Positions 1 to 8,672 of a DNA stretch of 28,615 bases are shown piece by piece. Under the pieces are notes generated by a model. The model was given only the letters and a program-made list of their open reading frames with translations, was not told the DNA's origin and searched no databases. The first letter of the stretch is position 1. The number at the start of each line of letters is the position of its first letter. The translations under genes were made by a program, and so were the position numbers. Origin of the DNA: Mesostigma viride (lineage: Eukaryota > Streptophyta > Mesostigmatophyceae > Mesostigmatales > Mesostigmataceae); the NCBI GenBank assembly GCA_009746045.1, contig RPFO01000593.1, positions 1-28,615 on the forward strand. The letters are read 5' to 3'.

Positions 1-441
1 GAAGAGGAAGGGGCTCAGCTTGGGTGCACCTACGGGCGCGCATTTTACCCGAATGTTACGTCTTCCCTGCGCGTGAGGGCTGATGCGTGTGTAGGGGCAG
101 AAGTACCCCTCAACATGAACTTTTTCTTGCTCTCTGACCCGATCGTGAGGGATGGGGCTCCCATGCGTGGTATGCGAAATTGCTCCAAGGAGGGGTGTGG
201 GTGCGACACAGGCCCTCAGAAGTGGTGTAGAGGATGTAGGGATGCCAGATATTGCAGTGAGGAGTGCCAGCGTGCTGATTGGAGTAGGCATAAGGATAGA
301 TGCGAACGTCTGAGGCAAGCAAGACAGGGGCTGGCAGGGGTCATAAGGGGGGTAAACAGGACGACCATACTGGATGGAACTCAGGTGGACTTCTCTGAGG
401 TCGACTTCTCCTTCACCTTCTACTACGGTTCTTCCTCATAG
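1..441 (+). CDS. MYND zinc-finger protein, 5' end outside window
   Basis: The reading frame is open from base 1 to the TAG at 439-441, so the gene starts upstream; the GTG at 73 is not a credible start. The C-terminal half carries a MYND zinc finger: a CSKEGC pair, WCRGC, YCSEEC and HKDRC, matching the family pattern of Cys pairs followed by Y-C-x3-C and H-x3-C. MYND fingers are protein-protein interaction modules, often in chromatin or signalling proteins. About 50 residues follow the finger, ending in an aromatic/Ser tail. The segment before the finger (V-P-L spacing, then G-A-P-M and the first Cys) resembles the matching part of the gene at 4389-5179, so the two look like paralogues with an N-terminal domain followed by MYND. 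No frameshift is seen in the visible part. The substrate or partner is unknown. Confidence 0.75.
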   Translation, partial: EEEGAQLGCTYGRAFYPNVTSSLRVRADACVGAEVPLNMNFFLLSDPIVRDGAPMRGMRNCSKEGCGCDTGPQKWCRGCRDARYCSEECQRADWSRHKDRCERLRQARQGLAGVIRGVNRTTILDGTQVDFSEVDFSFTFYYGSSS

Positions 442-524
442 AAAAACTGGAAATGTAGAGTAATAATTTGCTTTTGAGGTTGGATAACTGGACGCATTTT
501 GGATTTGAAATTTGTGTATTTAGT

Positions 525-660
525 CCTGATTTGTGTTGTAAAATGGTGTAATGGTGAATTCTCTTTTTACTTTGAAATTGGAATAAAATTGACCTGATTT
601 GTGTTGTAAAATGGTGTAATAGTGGATTCTCCTTTCACTTTGAAATTGGAATAAAATTGA
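525..660 (+). repeat. Two tandem copies of a 68-bp AT-rich repeat
   Basis: Copies 525-592 and 593-660 both begin CCTGATTTGTGTTGTAAAAT and differ at only a few positions. They lie in the 3' flank of the first MYND gene. The rest of the 442-802 gap is AT-rich, with one palindrome at 711. Confidence 0.85.
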
Positions 661-710
661 CTTTCGTTTTCTCTCATGCGACTGTAGTGGGTTAAACAAC
701 AATTAGTGAC

Positions 711-724
711 CCAACGGCCGTTAG
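711..724. repeat. Single copy of palindromic element (variant CCAACGGCCGTTAG)
   Basis: This 14-bp element has 13 of 14 bases of the recurrent CCAACGGCCGTTGG palindrome. It lies about 80-90 bp upstream of the candidate F-box gene start. Confidence 0.85.
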
Positions 725-802
725 GGATTGGAAACCTCGCCTAACGTTTGCATATTTTCTTTCCGACAAAACCTCATTTTTTTAAAGGATGGACGTCGAT
801 GT

Positions 803-1749
803 ATGTTATGTGCAGAGGGGACAAGTTTGACGTCGGGGCCGATAATGGAAGGGGATATCTCACTGCCGTGGGAAATTTGGACCGAAGTCGCAGCTTTTAT
901 GGAGGCGCCCGACGTAGCCCGCTTTGAAGCAGTTTGTAGAGGGGCTAGGGAAGCGGTGTCGGGGAGGTATGAACCCCAATTCAGCTTTAAGTTAATTTCT
1001 GGGTTCGTGGACGCATTCGGGGATGGTCCTCGTACATTGATAACTGAGTCTCTTTTCCGAGAATTGTATGGCGGGCAAGTAAAGTGTGCAAGCGCTGATA
1101 TCACCCCCTACACACTCGTCACAAGGGAATGTATTTTAAGGTATATTGTGAAGAAGTTGAGGAGGTGTTAGGACGCCAGCCAGCACCAGAGGGACATGCA
1201 CGAGCAAGGACGATGGGAGGGTTGTTCAGGTCCGAGCGTGCTGAGAGGAGACGTGTGTTGGAGAGGAATTGGAGGGGGTGGACAGCTCGCTTACGCCAAT
1301 TGGGAAAGGAAATGGATGACTTGTACGATAATTATGAACTATGGGGGTTAAGGAGCATTTTCTGGTTCTGCGATACTCCTTATGACCCGGATGAGGACAT
1401 TTTTTTTCCTCCGGGGAGGAGAGCGCGTAGGGAGGCAGAATGGGTGAAGCTTTTGGAGGGGCTGCCTCTGGAGGGGGGAGGAATGGCATGTGCAGTTCTG
1501 ATCATGGGATTTGATGAGAACGCAGACATGAAGGCCTTATTAGAGAGGAGGTGTAGGGAGGAGGATATGGCAAGCGTTTTGGTGGAGTTAGCTATGCAGG
1601 TCCTCAGCGGAACAATCTTCACACCGGATTATCTCAAGTTTTTTGGGGGGAAGAAGGCACGCTTGCTGTATTTGGCCGAGAGTAGTATGTACAAGTGGAA
1701 AGGGGACATGATGTTGTGTTTGGATGAGGATTCTGAAGAGGTTGAATGA
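803..1749 (+). CDS. F-box protein, reading frame broken once near 1125
   Basis: The N-terminus contains an F-box-like motif (LPWEIWTEVAAF then VARFEAVCRGAR). F-box domains typically bind Skp1 and recruit substrates to SCF ubiquitin ligases. The first frame stops at 1169-1171. Coding character continues in another frame to the TGA at 1747-1749, with overlap from about 1100. The switch fits one missing base, for example in the GGG at 1125-1127. The second part is about 200 residues, rich in Arg/Glu and Trp, with an acidic tail (DEDSEEVE). I recognise no known substrate-binding repeat (LRR, kelch or WD) in it. ATG 803 is the first in-frame ATG; ATG 845 sits just before the F-box and is an alternative. 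The two parts could instead be separate genes overlapping by about 40 bp, but the compositional continuity argues for one gene. Confidence 0.6.
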
Positions 1750-1922
1750 TGAAACATAAATTTCATTAATAAATTTTGAATTCTAATATTGAATGAAATT
1801 CGCCAATTTTTGCTGATGTGTAAAGCTGATGGCTAAAGCTGGATTTGATGATTTAATTATCTCTAATTCTGTCAACTGTCACATTTATATAAATTTGACA
1901 TTAATTCGGCATTTTTTGGATT

Positions 1923-2319
1923 CCAACGGCCGTTGGACCTCAAAAAACATTTCTAGTGTGGTTAAAAAGTTGTGGGTATTGGTTAAATGGAGTGACCAAT
2001 GGTTGTGATTTATTTGATGCCAACGGCCGTTGGACCTTGACAAACATTGCTAGTGTAGCGCAACAGTGGTGGATAATTTGTTTAATGGAGGGGCCGTCGC
2101 ATCTGCTTGTTATTTTTTTAGGCTGAACAGTCACTGAAAATGTCGACATTATTGCTCCACACCAGGTAGGCCAGCCATCATGTTCCGCACACAAATCTGG
2201 CTCGACTCCGATCCCTGGCAGTGCTCTTCGCTTCGAACAGGTCCGGAACGAGTTTCTTGTGGGGTTGGAGCAATAAATAGTATTTTACCGGGAAGAGGCG
2301 TAATGCCAACGGGCGTTGG
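1923..2319. repeat. Three dispersed palindrome-headed repeat units
   Basis: Palindromes lie at 1923-1936, 2020-2033 and 2306-2319 (the last has one change, CCAACGGGCGTTGG). Each is followed by GACCT and an A-rich stretch, and the first two units run about 97 bp with shared text such as CTAGTGT and TGTGATTTATTTGATG. They are diverged relatives of the 46-bp units further right. I see no gene between 1750 and 2500. Confidence 0.8.
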
Positions 2320-2623
2320 ACCTGAACAATTGTGTGGTTAAATCAAGTGACAGAATATGAATGTGATTTATTTTACATTTAAAAACATATGTTATTTGGG
2401 AGGACAAGAAAGTTGGTTTTTGAGGTGTGTGTATCTTACGGTCGTTGATGGAGGAAACCTCTAACAATCCTGATGCTCTCGTGATCGTGTTTTGTTTATG
2501 TGATATCTGTCAAGGCATCAAGAAGGAGAGGAGTCGCCCGTTGCTGGACAACTGTACTGGAAAGGTATGTGGACAAGGACAACTGTGGGTGTGGGGGGAA
2601 TAGCTTGGTGGACACCATTTCTG

Positions 2624-4350
2624 ACTGGTCCGTAAGGCCTCTACCCGAAGGGGGTTGTGAGCCAACGGCCGTTGGAATTGGAAAAACATTATCATGTGCT
2701 TTTTATTCGTTTCATTTGGTGGCAATAAGGCAGGATGTGTCTTTTATGCAGCCTAGTGGTGGCTATTTACCATTTTTCTCCTAGAAAGGCCTCCAAAAAA
2801 ACTAGCTGAGCTTAAAGATGGGCTTGACTGGTTCGTAAGGCATCCACCCTTCCCACAGGGGGGTTGTGAGCCAACGGCCGTTGGAATTGGAAAAACATTA
2901 TCATGTGCATTTCATTCGTTTCATTGGGTGGCAGTTAGGCAGGATGTGTCTTTCATGCAGCTTTGTTGTGGCTATTACCATTTTTCTTCCAAGAAAGGCC
3001 TCCAAAAATCTAGCTGAGCATAAAGATGTGGTTGACTGGTTCGTAAGGCATCCACCCTTCCCACAGGGGGGTTGTGAGCCAACGGCCGTTAGACTTGAAA
3101 AACATTATCATGTGCATTTCATTCGTTTCATTTGGTGGCAATAAGGCAGGATGTGTCTTTCATGCAGCTTAGTGGTGGCTATTACCATTTTTCTTCCAAG
3201 AAAGGCCTCCAAAAATCTAGCTGAGCATAAAGATGGGCTGACTGGTTCGTAAGGCATCCACCCTTCCCAGAGGGGGTTGTGAGCCAACGGCCGTTGGACT
3301 TGAAAAACATTATCATGTGCATTTCATTCCTTTGAGTGGGTTGGCAATCAGCCAGGATGTATCTTTCATTCAGCTTAGTGGTGGCTATTACCATTTTTCT
3401 TCCAAGAAAGGCCTCCAAAAATCTAGCTGAGCATAAAGATGTGGTTGAATGGTTCGTAAGGCATCCACCCTTCCCAGGGGGGTTGTGAGCCAACGGCCGT
3501 TGGAATTGGAAATACAATAAAATGTGCATTTCATTCGTTTCATTTGGTGGCAAGAATGCAGGATGTGTCTTTCATGCAGCTTAGTGATTGTTATTACCAT
3601 GTGCCTTCAAAGAAAGGCCTCCAAAAATCTAGCTGAGCATAAAGATGTGGTTGAATGGTTCGTAAGGCATCCACCCTTCCCACACGGGGGTTGTGAGCCA
3701 ACGGCCGTTGGACTTGAAAAAATTACCATGTGCATTTCATTCGTTTAATTGGGTGGCAATAAGGCAGGATGTGTCTTTTATGCAGCTTAGTGGTGGCTAT
3801 TTACCATTTTTCTCCTAGAAAGGCCTCCAAAAAATCTAGCTGAGCATAAAGATGGGGCTTGACTGGTTCGTAAGGCATCCACCCTTCCCACAGGGGGGTT
3901 GTGAGCCAACGGCCGTTGGAATTGGAAAAACATTATCATGTGCATTTCATTCTTTTCATTTGGTGGCAGTAAGGCAGGATGTGTCTTTCATGCAGCTTAG
4001 TGATGGTTATTACCATGTGCCTTCCAAGAAAGGCCTCCAAAAATCTAGCTGAGCATAAAGATGTGGTTGGATGGTTCGTAAGGCATCCACCCTTCCCACA
4101 GGGGGGTTGTGAGCCAACGGCCGTTAGACTTGAAAAACATTACCATGTGCATTTCATTCGTTTCATTTGGTGGCAGTAAGGCAGGATGTGTCTTTTATGC
4201 AGCTTAGTGATGGTTATTACCATGTGCCTTCCAAGAAAGGCCTCCAAAAATCTAGCTGAGCATAAAGATGTGGTTGAATGGTTCGTAAGGCATCCACCCT
4301 TCCCACAGGGGGGTTGTGAGCCAACGGCCGTTAGACTTGAAAAACATTAC
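2624..4350. repeat. ~208-bp satellite, nine palindrome-bearing units
   Basis: The palindrome recurs at 2662, 2871, 3079, 3284, 3490, 3698, 3906, 4114 and 4321, giving periods of 205-209 bp. Each unit contains TTCGTAAGGCATCCACCC, a G-run, GTGAGCCAACGGCCGTT, ATCATGTGCATTTCATTC or close variants, GGCAGGATGTGTCTTT and AAGGCCTCCAAAA. Three units (3079, 4114, 4321) end CCGTTAG instead of CCGTTGG. The small ORFs through this stretch are periodic translations of the repeat and not genes. The array ends about 40 bp before the next coding region. Confidence 0.93.
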
Positions 4351-4388
4351 TTACGTATTACGCACGTGCCAATTGGCGCAGGGGAGGG

Positions 4389-5179
4389 ATGGCGGAGACG
4401 GGCGAGCTGGAATCTTCGACCCGCGCTGCGATTGCCTGCGTGGCAGCAAACGTACTTAACCGGGCTCGCGAGATCCACGGATGGGTACGGCAGCACGAGA
4501 AGCGCCTGGGTCGCCAGTTTGCGGTTTTGGTCGTGTATGACTCGTTCGCCTCAGTAGGACGACAGATTAATCTCCAGTTGCTGGACATGTACTTCGCCTT
4601 GGCTGGCGGATTCTACAAGCCCACGCCGGCGGATCGGGTTCCACTCAATCGAGACGTCGAGTTTCGACTTTTGGTGTCGTATGTCGGAAAGGTTGGGTGG
4701 GACCAGTGGGAGAAAGACCAGTGGGGGAAATTTCCAGACGCGAGTGAGGCGCAGCCGAGATTGACCGTATCGGCGAGAGTAGAGGGGGGGGGTTTGAAGG
4801 TTTCCATTTTACATTCGGGAATTCCGAGTCCGTGAAATTGACGTTTTCACGGATGATCGTTCTCCCGGGGGTGGGAGGGCCGATGCTGGGCTCGCTTCCA
4901 AAGTGTTGCTCGAATCAGGCGTGCTCTGTGATGGAGGGTGTCCACCGCAAGTGCGGGGGTTGTCGAGACGTCCGGTATTGTGCTGCCGAATGCCAGCGTG
5001 CGGACTGGGAGGAACACAAGAAGTGGTGTAACAAGTATCGTGAGGCGAGAAAGTCTCTCAGCACTATGCACGGCGACGTTACAGACAGCTGGTCTGGTGT
5101 CAATTTGGCCGGACTTGTAATTCGGATGGGGGGTGAAGTGCATTTCAAGTTCAAAGGTGAAATGTTCAAGGTTTTTTGA
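4389..5179 (+). CDS. MYND zinc-finger protein, frame broken once in a G9 run
   Basis: The first frame (ATG 4389 to TGA 4833-4835, 148 aa) gives an N-terminal domain with Trp/Asp-rich helices that I do not recognise. The second frame is open through 4832-5179 and encodes a MYND finger with Cys pairs at CCSNQAC and KCGGC, then YCAAEC and HKKWC, plus about 50 more residues. The N-terminal frame joins the MYND frame if one base is added to the nine-G run at 4784-4792. The segment around the join then lines up with the region before the finger in the gene at 1-441, where the frame is uninterrupted. This is good internal evidence for one gene. The start follows GCGCAGGGGAGGG directly after the 208-bp satellite. 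A real frameshift or two overlapping genes cannot be excluded. Confidence 0.7.
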
Positions 5180-5207
5180 GGGGACTAAATCGTACCCCAG
5201 GGCGATT

Positions 5208-5282
5208 TGTGAGGCGATGTCCGCGCTGGGGGAACAGTACCCCTGTTCGACTGCGTGAGGGGAATGGATTCTGCGACTGTGA
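5208..5282 (+). pseudogene. 3'-terminal relic of a gene like that at 5563-6180
   Basis: This stretch matches the last ~72 bases of the 5563-6180 gene, including GATGTCCGCGCTGGGG and TGCGACTG, but has lost a usable frame. The sequence after it also matches the 3' flank of that gene, including the same palindromes and CCACGTGGCAC. It is the stump of a duplicated gene whose 5' part is absent. Confidence 0.75.
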
Positions 5283-5306
5283 AATTTTGGGTGTGATTTT
5301 CTTGCG

Positions 5307-5522
5307 CCAACGGCCGTTGGAACTTGCAAATTAGGGTTTGATTTTCTTTGCAACCGGAAGTAGGGTGTGGTTTGCCACGTGGCACCATGGATGTAATTAA
5401 TAAATGCATAATAAAACATTTTTCGTGCGCCAACGGCCGTTGGAGACTGAAAACTAGTGTGTGATTTGTGCGCGTAATAAATCTTAAAATTCTTGTTGTT
5501 TTTTCAAGCCAACGGCCGTTGA
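5307..5522. repeat. Palindromes between MYND gene and 205-aa gene
   Basis: There are copies at 5307-5320 and 5430-5443 (both perfect) and at 5509-5522 (ending CCGTTGA). The last lies 54 bp before the ATG of the next gene. One more copy present at the matching place in the 6.2-kb duplicate (6252) has been lost here, leaving a gap-like join near 5350. Confidence 0.88.
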
Positions 5523-5562
5523 CGGTGAGAAATGTATATCAAACGGTGTCGGTGGGTTGCAG
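5461..5562 (+). promoter_or_regulatory. Conserved 5' region of 205-aa gene
   Basis: This region is nearly identical to 6390-6481 upstream of the next gene. Shared parts include GTAATAAATC, TTCTTGTTGTTT, CAAGCCAACGGCCGTTGACG, GTGAGAAATGT, ATCAAACGGTGT and a final GCAG directly before ATG. Conservation is at DNA level with small indels that break any reading frame. It is therefore probably a shared promoter/5' UTR and not coding. No clear TATA box is seen. Confidence 0.55.
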
Positions 5563-6180
5563 ATGACGTTCTACAGGACGGAGGGGGGCGAGTGGATCAA
5601 CTTGGAAGACAGGCTTCTGGGAGTGGTTAAGAGCGCGCTCAGGCTTCTGCCGGACATTAAGCTGGATTTTAAGCCCAAGGAGGGTGAAAGGTCTCTTTTG
5701 AAACCGGATGTCGCGAAGGCCGCGGCTCTTGTTTTCAATATCGAGGGTCGGGGACTCCCAAACCCGACCGTAGAGCCATTTGAGGAGGTGCTTGTGAGGT
5801 GTGGTGCTATAAGGCCCTATGATCCATCAATACCCAGCCCAATTTGTTTTCAGTCGATCGATGCTGATGGTAATGAAAGTTGGATACAGATGACGCGGCC
5901 ATATGAGAGGGGAGAAGGGTTTAAGGGTTTAGGGGAGGTGGGACGGTTCGAATGGGTCATCTTGAAGGACGGCAAGTACTTCAAGCATCACACTGACCTG
6001 ATCATCGACCGGCTGTTCGTGTCTGCTGGAGATTGCATGTTCTGGTTGAGGGAATACGTGCATGAGTGGGGACCCGACGGTGTTGACGAGTTTGAGAAAG
6101 CGGTTCGTGAGGTGATGTCCGCGCTGGGGCAGGAGTACAAGTTCGAGTGCGTGACTGACGCGAATCGATTATGCGACTGA
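5563..6180 (+). CDS. Orphan 205-aa protein, intact
   Basis: The frame is intact from ATG 5563 to TGA 6178-6180. ATG 5563 is preferred over the in-frame TTG at 5557 because it follows GCAG, as in the next gene. The protein is mixed alpha/beta in character, with a Lys/Glu-rich centre and several Trp (EWIN, SWIQ, FEWV, MFWL, HEWG). It ends in RLCD. I see no signal peptide, membrane span or known catalytic motif, and do not recognise the family. The 3' end of a second copy survives at 5208-5282. Palindromes lie 54 bp upstream and 26 bp downstream of the CDS. Confidence 0.75.
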   Translation: MTFYRTEGGEWINLEDRLLGVVKSALRLLPDIKLDFKPKEGERSLLKPDVAKAAALVFNIEGRGLPNPTVEPFEEVLVRCGAIRPYDPSIPSPICFQSIDADGNESWIQMTRPYERGEGFKGLGEVGRFEWVILKDGKYFKHHTDLIIDRLFVSAGDCMFWLREYVHEWGPDGVDEFEKAVREVMSALGQEYKFECVTDANRLCD

Positions 6181-6205
6181 AGTGTTGGGTGTGATTTTCT
6201 TTGCG

Positions 6206-6442
6206 CCAACGGCCGTTGGAACCTGCAAATTAGGGTTTGATTTTCTTTGCGCCAACGGCCGTTGGCAGCTGGAAAGTTGGGTGTGATTCGCCACGTGGCA
6301 CTATGGATGTAATCAATAAATGCATAATAAAAATTTTTTTCGTGCATTTTTCGTGCGCCAACGGCCGTTGGAGGCTGGAAAATGGTGTGATTTTCGTGCG
6401 AGTAATAAATCATTCTTGTTGTTTCAAGCCAACGGCCGTTGA
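6206..6442. repeat. Four palindromes between 205-aa gene and Cys/His gene 1
   Basis: Copies lie at 6206, 6252 and 6358 (perfect) and 6429 (ending CCGTTGA, 53 bp before the next ATG). The first two are 46 bp apart, the same period as the large arrays at 19.5 and 21.3 kb, so the array unit already exists here in two copies. CCACGTGGCAC (6292-6302) and AATAAATGCATAATAAAA are shared with the 5.4-kb duplicate. Confidence 0.9.
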
Positions 6443-6481
6443 CGGTGAGAAATGTGTATCAAACGGTGTTGGTGGTCGCAG
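6390..6481 (+). promoter_or_regulatory. Conserved 5' region of Cys/His gene 1
   Basis: This is the partner of 5461-5562: same order of GTAATAAATC, TTCTTGTTGTTT, palindrome ending CCGTTGACGG, GTGAGAAATGT and GCAG-ATG. It supports ATG 6482 as the start over the upstream in-frame ATG 6452, which lies inside the conserved noncoding block. Confidence 0.55.
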
Positions 6482-7264
6482 ATGGCGGTCAAATGCACGG
6501 TTGCGTGGTGCCAGGAAGCGAGAGCAGGAGGGGATGACTTGTGCGTGCGTCATGTCAGCGTGCGAACGGGAATGGCAGGGAGGGTGAAGGATTTGTTTGC
6601 AAAAAAGGGGGGGTGTATCGCCCGGGATTGCCAGCTTCCATTCGGGACGGATTGCATGCCTTTTTGTGATGGACACGCCAAGTTGTCAGGGGAGATGCAA
6701 GAGGTGATCAAAGGAGGCTTGTTGTTTGTGCATGGCGAGTCCAGTGCTGGTGAAGGACCTCTTGTCCTGAGTTTTGAGGTGGACAGTGCTGGAAGTCTGG
6801 AAAGAATGGCGGTCAGGTCGCGGGAATGGATGTTGAATCACCCTGACTTTGACTCGTATGCCTACTGCCAAGGTTTCGGGGACGCCGTTTTTACATGGAT
6901 GCTGTGCTCGGAGGATGACGTGCATGCGATTGTTTCGCATGACGACTTGGATATCGCAGGCGCCATGGGCGCAGACCTGTTGTTGTATTTCATGATTGGA
7001 TGGGGTTGCGGATTTTTGGAAGGTGATTGGTGGGTCCCGCACCTCGCAAGGCTTACTTTTGCGGTCGGCGAATTGCCTGTACCTGTTGAAGTCTCAAAAA
7101 CTCGTGTGGAGATGGCTGCCGTTCTGGCATCGGGGGTTAAGCGCCAAGCCCGATTTGCCATGACCGTTGTTGCTGATGCTGAGGGGGAGGAAATTGAAAA
7201 GGTCGTGGAAAGGGTCGTCCTGGCCTCTGCTTTGGTGGAGAGAGCAAGGAATGCATGCGACTAG
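6482..7264 (+). CDS. Cys/His-rich zinc-knuckle protein 1 (260 aa), intact
   Basis: The frame is intact from ATG 6482 to TAG 7262-7264. The N-terminus has two consecutive putative zinc-binding modules of form C-x4-C-x(10-11)-C-x2-H: CTVAWC with LCVRH, and CIARDC with FCDGH. After them comes a conserved block (LVLSFEVD, then VRSREWMLNH) and a helical block around AMGADLLLYFMIGWGCGF. Related blocks occur at 7875-8446 and 8673-9452, so the three form a local paralogous family. Zinc binding is inferred from Cys/His spacing. Such C-x-C...C-x2-H modules occur in many DNA-binding and nuclease proteins, but no nuclease motif (HNH, GIY-YIG) is visible. The hydrophobic patch near the middle could be a buried helix. 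Function is unknown. Confidence 0.75.
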   Translation: MAVKCTVAWCQEARAGGDDLCVRHVSVRTGMAGRVKDLFAKKGGCIARDCQLPFGTDCMPFCDGHAKLSGEMQEVIKGGLLFVHGESSAGEGPLVLSFEVDSAGSLERMAVRSREWMLNHPDFDSYAYCQGFGDAVFTWMLCSEDDVHAIVSHDDLDIAGAMGADLLLYFMIGWGCGFLEGDWWVPHLARLTFAVGELPVPVEVSKTRVEMAAVLASGVKRQARFAMTVVADAEGEEIEKVVERVVLASALVERARNACD

Positions 7265-7277
7265 GTGTTTTTGGTCG

Positions 7278-7291
7278 CCAACGGCCGTTGG
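7278..7291. repeat. Single perfect palindrome
   Basis: CCAACGGCCGTTGG lies 14 bp after the stop of Cys/His gene 1 and 45 bp before the ATG of the next ORF. It is followed by ACTTGCAAA, as at other 3' copies. Confidence 0.9.
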
Positions 7292-7335
7292 ACTTGCAAA
7301 ATGTCCTGTGAGCTGAGTCCGTTTCTTAACTTGCC

Positions 7336-7680
7336 ATGGACGTCGGTTGTGCAGGGGCAGGGTGTAGGATGGAGTGCGGAAAAGAAGGAAAGGAAGGGGG
7401 GGAGACTACAAAGGAAAACCTGATAGAGATTGTGGAGGCCGAACTGGAAGACCTGCCCGATCTGGTTCTCGAAGAGGACGGGCAATTGCACGCTGAACGT
7501 CTTGATGGCGTGGGCATGATGATGTCGGAGGTTGATGGGTATGGTGGAATTGCTAAAGGTGTATTGCGTAAATTGAGGCGTGAGGAGGATGTGGGGACTC
7601 CGGCTCATGTTTTGGTCAGTTTTATGAACGACAATTGGGGTCGAATGCAACCCACTAAAGATGGGGAGGATGTTGACTAG
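7336..7680 (+). CDS. Small acidic orphan protein (114 aa)
   Basis: The frame runs from ATG 7336 (GCCATGG context) to TAG 7678-7680. The N-terminus is Cys/Gly-rich (GCAGAGCRMEC), followed by an acidic Leu-rich stretch (ELEDLPDLVLEEDG) and a short C-terminal part ending EDVD. I do not recognise a family. The Cys-rich start could be a remnant of the neighbouring Cys/His genes, but the spacing does not match. It shares their + strand and palindrome-bounded position. It could be a decayed or partial family member. Confidence 0.5.
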   Translation: MDVGCAGAGCRMECGKEGKEGGETTKENLIEIVEAELEDLPDLVLEEDGQLHAERLDGVGMMMSEVDGYGGIAKGVLRKLRREEDVGTPAHVLVSFMNDNWGRMQPTKDGEDVD

Positions 7681-7772
7681 AATGTGATTTTAGGATGAAT
7701 GTAAATTTATTTAATAAAGAAGAATCATTTGGAAAAAATCGCCTGATGGTGTCAAGTTTTGTGCGTCTAAGG

Positions 7773-7821
7773 CCAACGGCCGTTGGGATGTGTGGAATTT
7801 AACAGGGCCAACGGCCGTTGA
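7773..7821. repeat. Two palindromes upstream of Cys/His gene 2
   Basis: Copies are at 7773-7786 (CCGTTGG) and 7808-7821 (CCGTTGA), 35 bp apart. The second has the same edge as the start-proximal copies at 5509 and 6429, and lies 67 bp before ATG 7875. Confidence 0.88.
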
Positions 7822-7874
7822 CCCTGCTGAATGCGTGCGTTTGCGGGTGGTGTAAAAAATATCGATGTGCACAG

Positions 7875-8446
7875 ATGGACCCCATTCGATGCGAACATCC
7901 GGATTGTCAATGGGAAGGAATGCCGACGGACAGCGAGTGGTTCTGTCCCAAGCATTCTGACGTATGGGGGGCGTTGTTTGCCGAAATCGAGAGCGGGCTG
8001 ATGACGATTGACCGTCACATCGTGACGAAAAAGTGGAAGCCTTGGCCCAACAACATGGTTTTGGTCTTGTACTATGTTGACAAGAAGCCTCGATTCATGC
8101 TGCGTGATGCAGAGTGGGTGATAGAGGAGGTGGGACAGATGCGACCTGGAGAGGGGATAGGCGGAGAGGACAAGCCGCCAAGGCATGTGTGGGCTTACAT
8201 GGGAGACCATCCCGACTGTCCAACGGCCAAAGTGTGGCATGATATGGGAAGGGACCTGGCCACGGAGTCCGCGTATGAGTGCGCGCGACTCGTGACAGCG
8301 CTCTTGAAGGGGGAGGTGAAAGACCTGATGCGCAAGGGGGGGTGGTAGAGCAGATTAGACAGCAGATTAGACGTGTGTGTGATTTTGATGAGGAGATTGA
8401 TGAGAAGCCGGCAAAGAGGGGCAGGATGGACAGAATTGCTCAGTAA
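7875..8446 (+). CDS. Cys/His-rich zinc-knuckle protein 2, frame broken near C-terminus
   Basis: From ATG 7875 (after CACAG) the protein shows one C-x4-C-x12-C-x2-H module (CEHPDC with FCPKH), a block LVLYYVD then LRDAEWVIEE, and later DMGRDLATESAYECARLV. These match the order of blocks in the neighbours at 6482 and 8673. The written frame stops at 8346-8348, just after a seven-G run (8336-8342). One additional base there would continue the protein with an Arg/Glu-rich, helical tail (for example KPAKRGRMDRIAQ) to the TAA at 8444-8446. The basic tail resembles the basic end of the gene at 8673. I therefore extend the CDS to 8446; the shorter end is the alternative. Confidence 0.65.
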
Positions 8447-8672
8447 GAAAGAGAGGGAGAAAATATGATTTGATTAATCTGATGCGTGTAATTGAAACTA
8501 ATTTATTTTGTCTCATAAAACTTCTTTGAACGGACCTTCTTTGAACCAACAATTATTGCACAAAAAGACTAGATTGAGAATTGTGTGAGAAAGACGCCAG
8601 AGGGGGTTCTGACGGTGCTCATTGCCCCTGTTATACAATGGCTGCTGTATGGGACTCATGGCAATTGCGCAG
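8447..8672. other. AT-rich intergenic stretch, no gene seen
   Basis: This spacer between Cys/His genes 2 and 3 contains no palindrome, unlike the spacers to its left. A short TTCTTTGAAC motif is repeated (8522 and 8538). Confidence 0.5.

Noticed and set aside
2500-4330. Chain of small ORFs on both strands
   Set aside because: They recur with the 208-bp period and carry the same peptide; they are shadows of the satellite.
5527-5562. Very short GT-AG intron (GTGAGA to GCAG) upstream of 5563, also at 6447-6481
   Set aside because: About 35 bp is too short for normal splicing and there is no pyrimidine tract; more likely a conserved 5' UTR.
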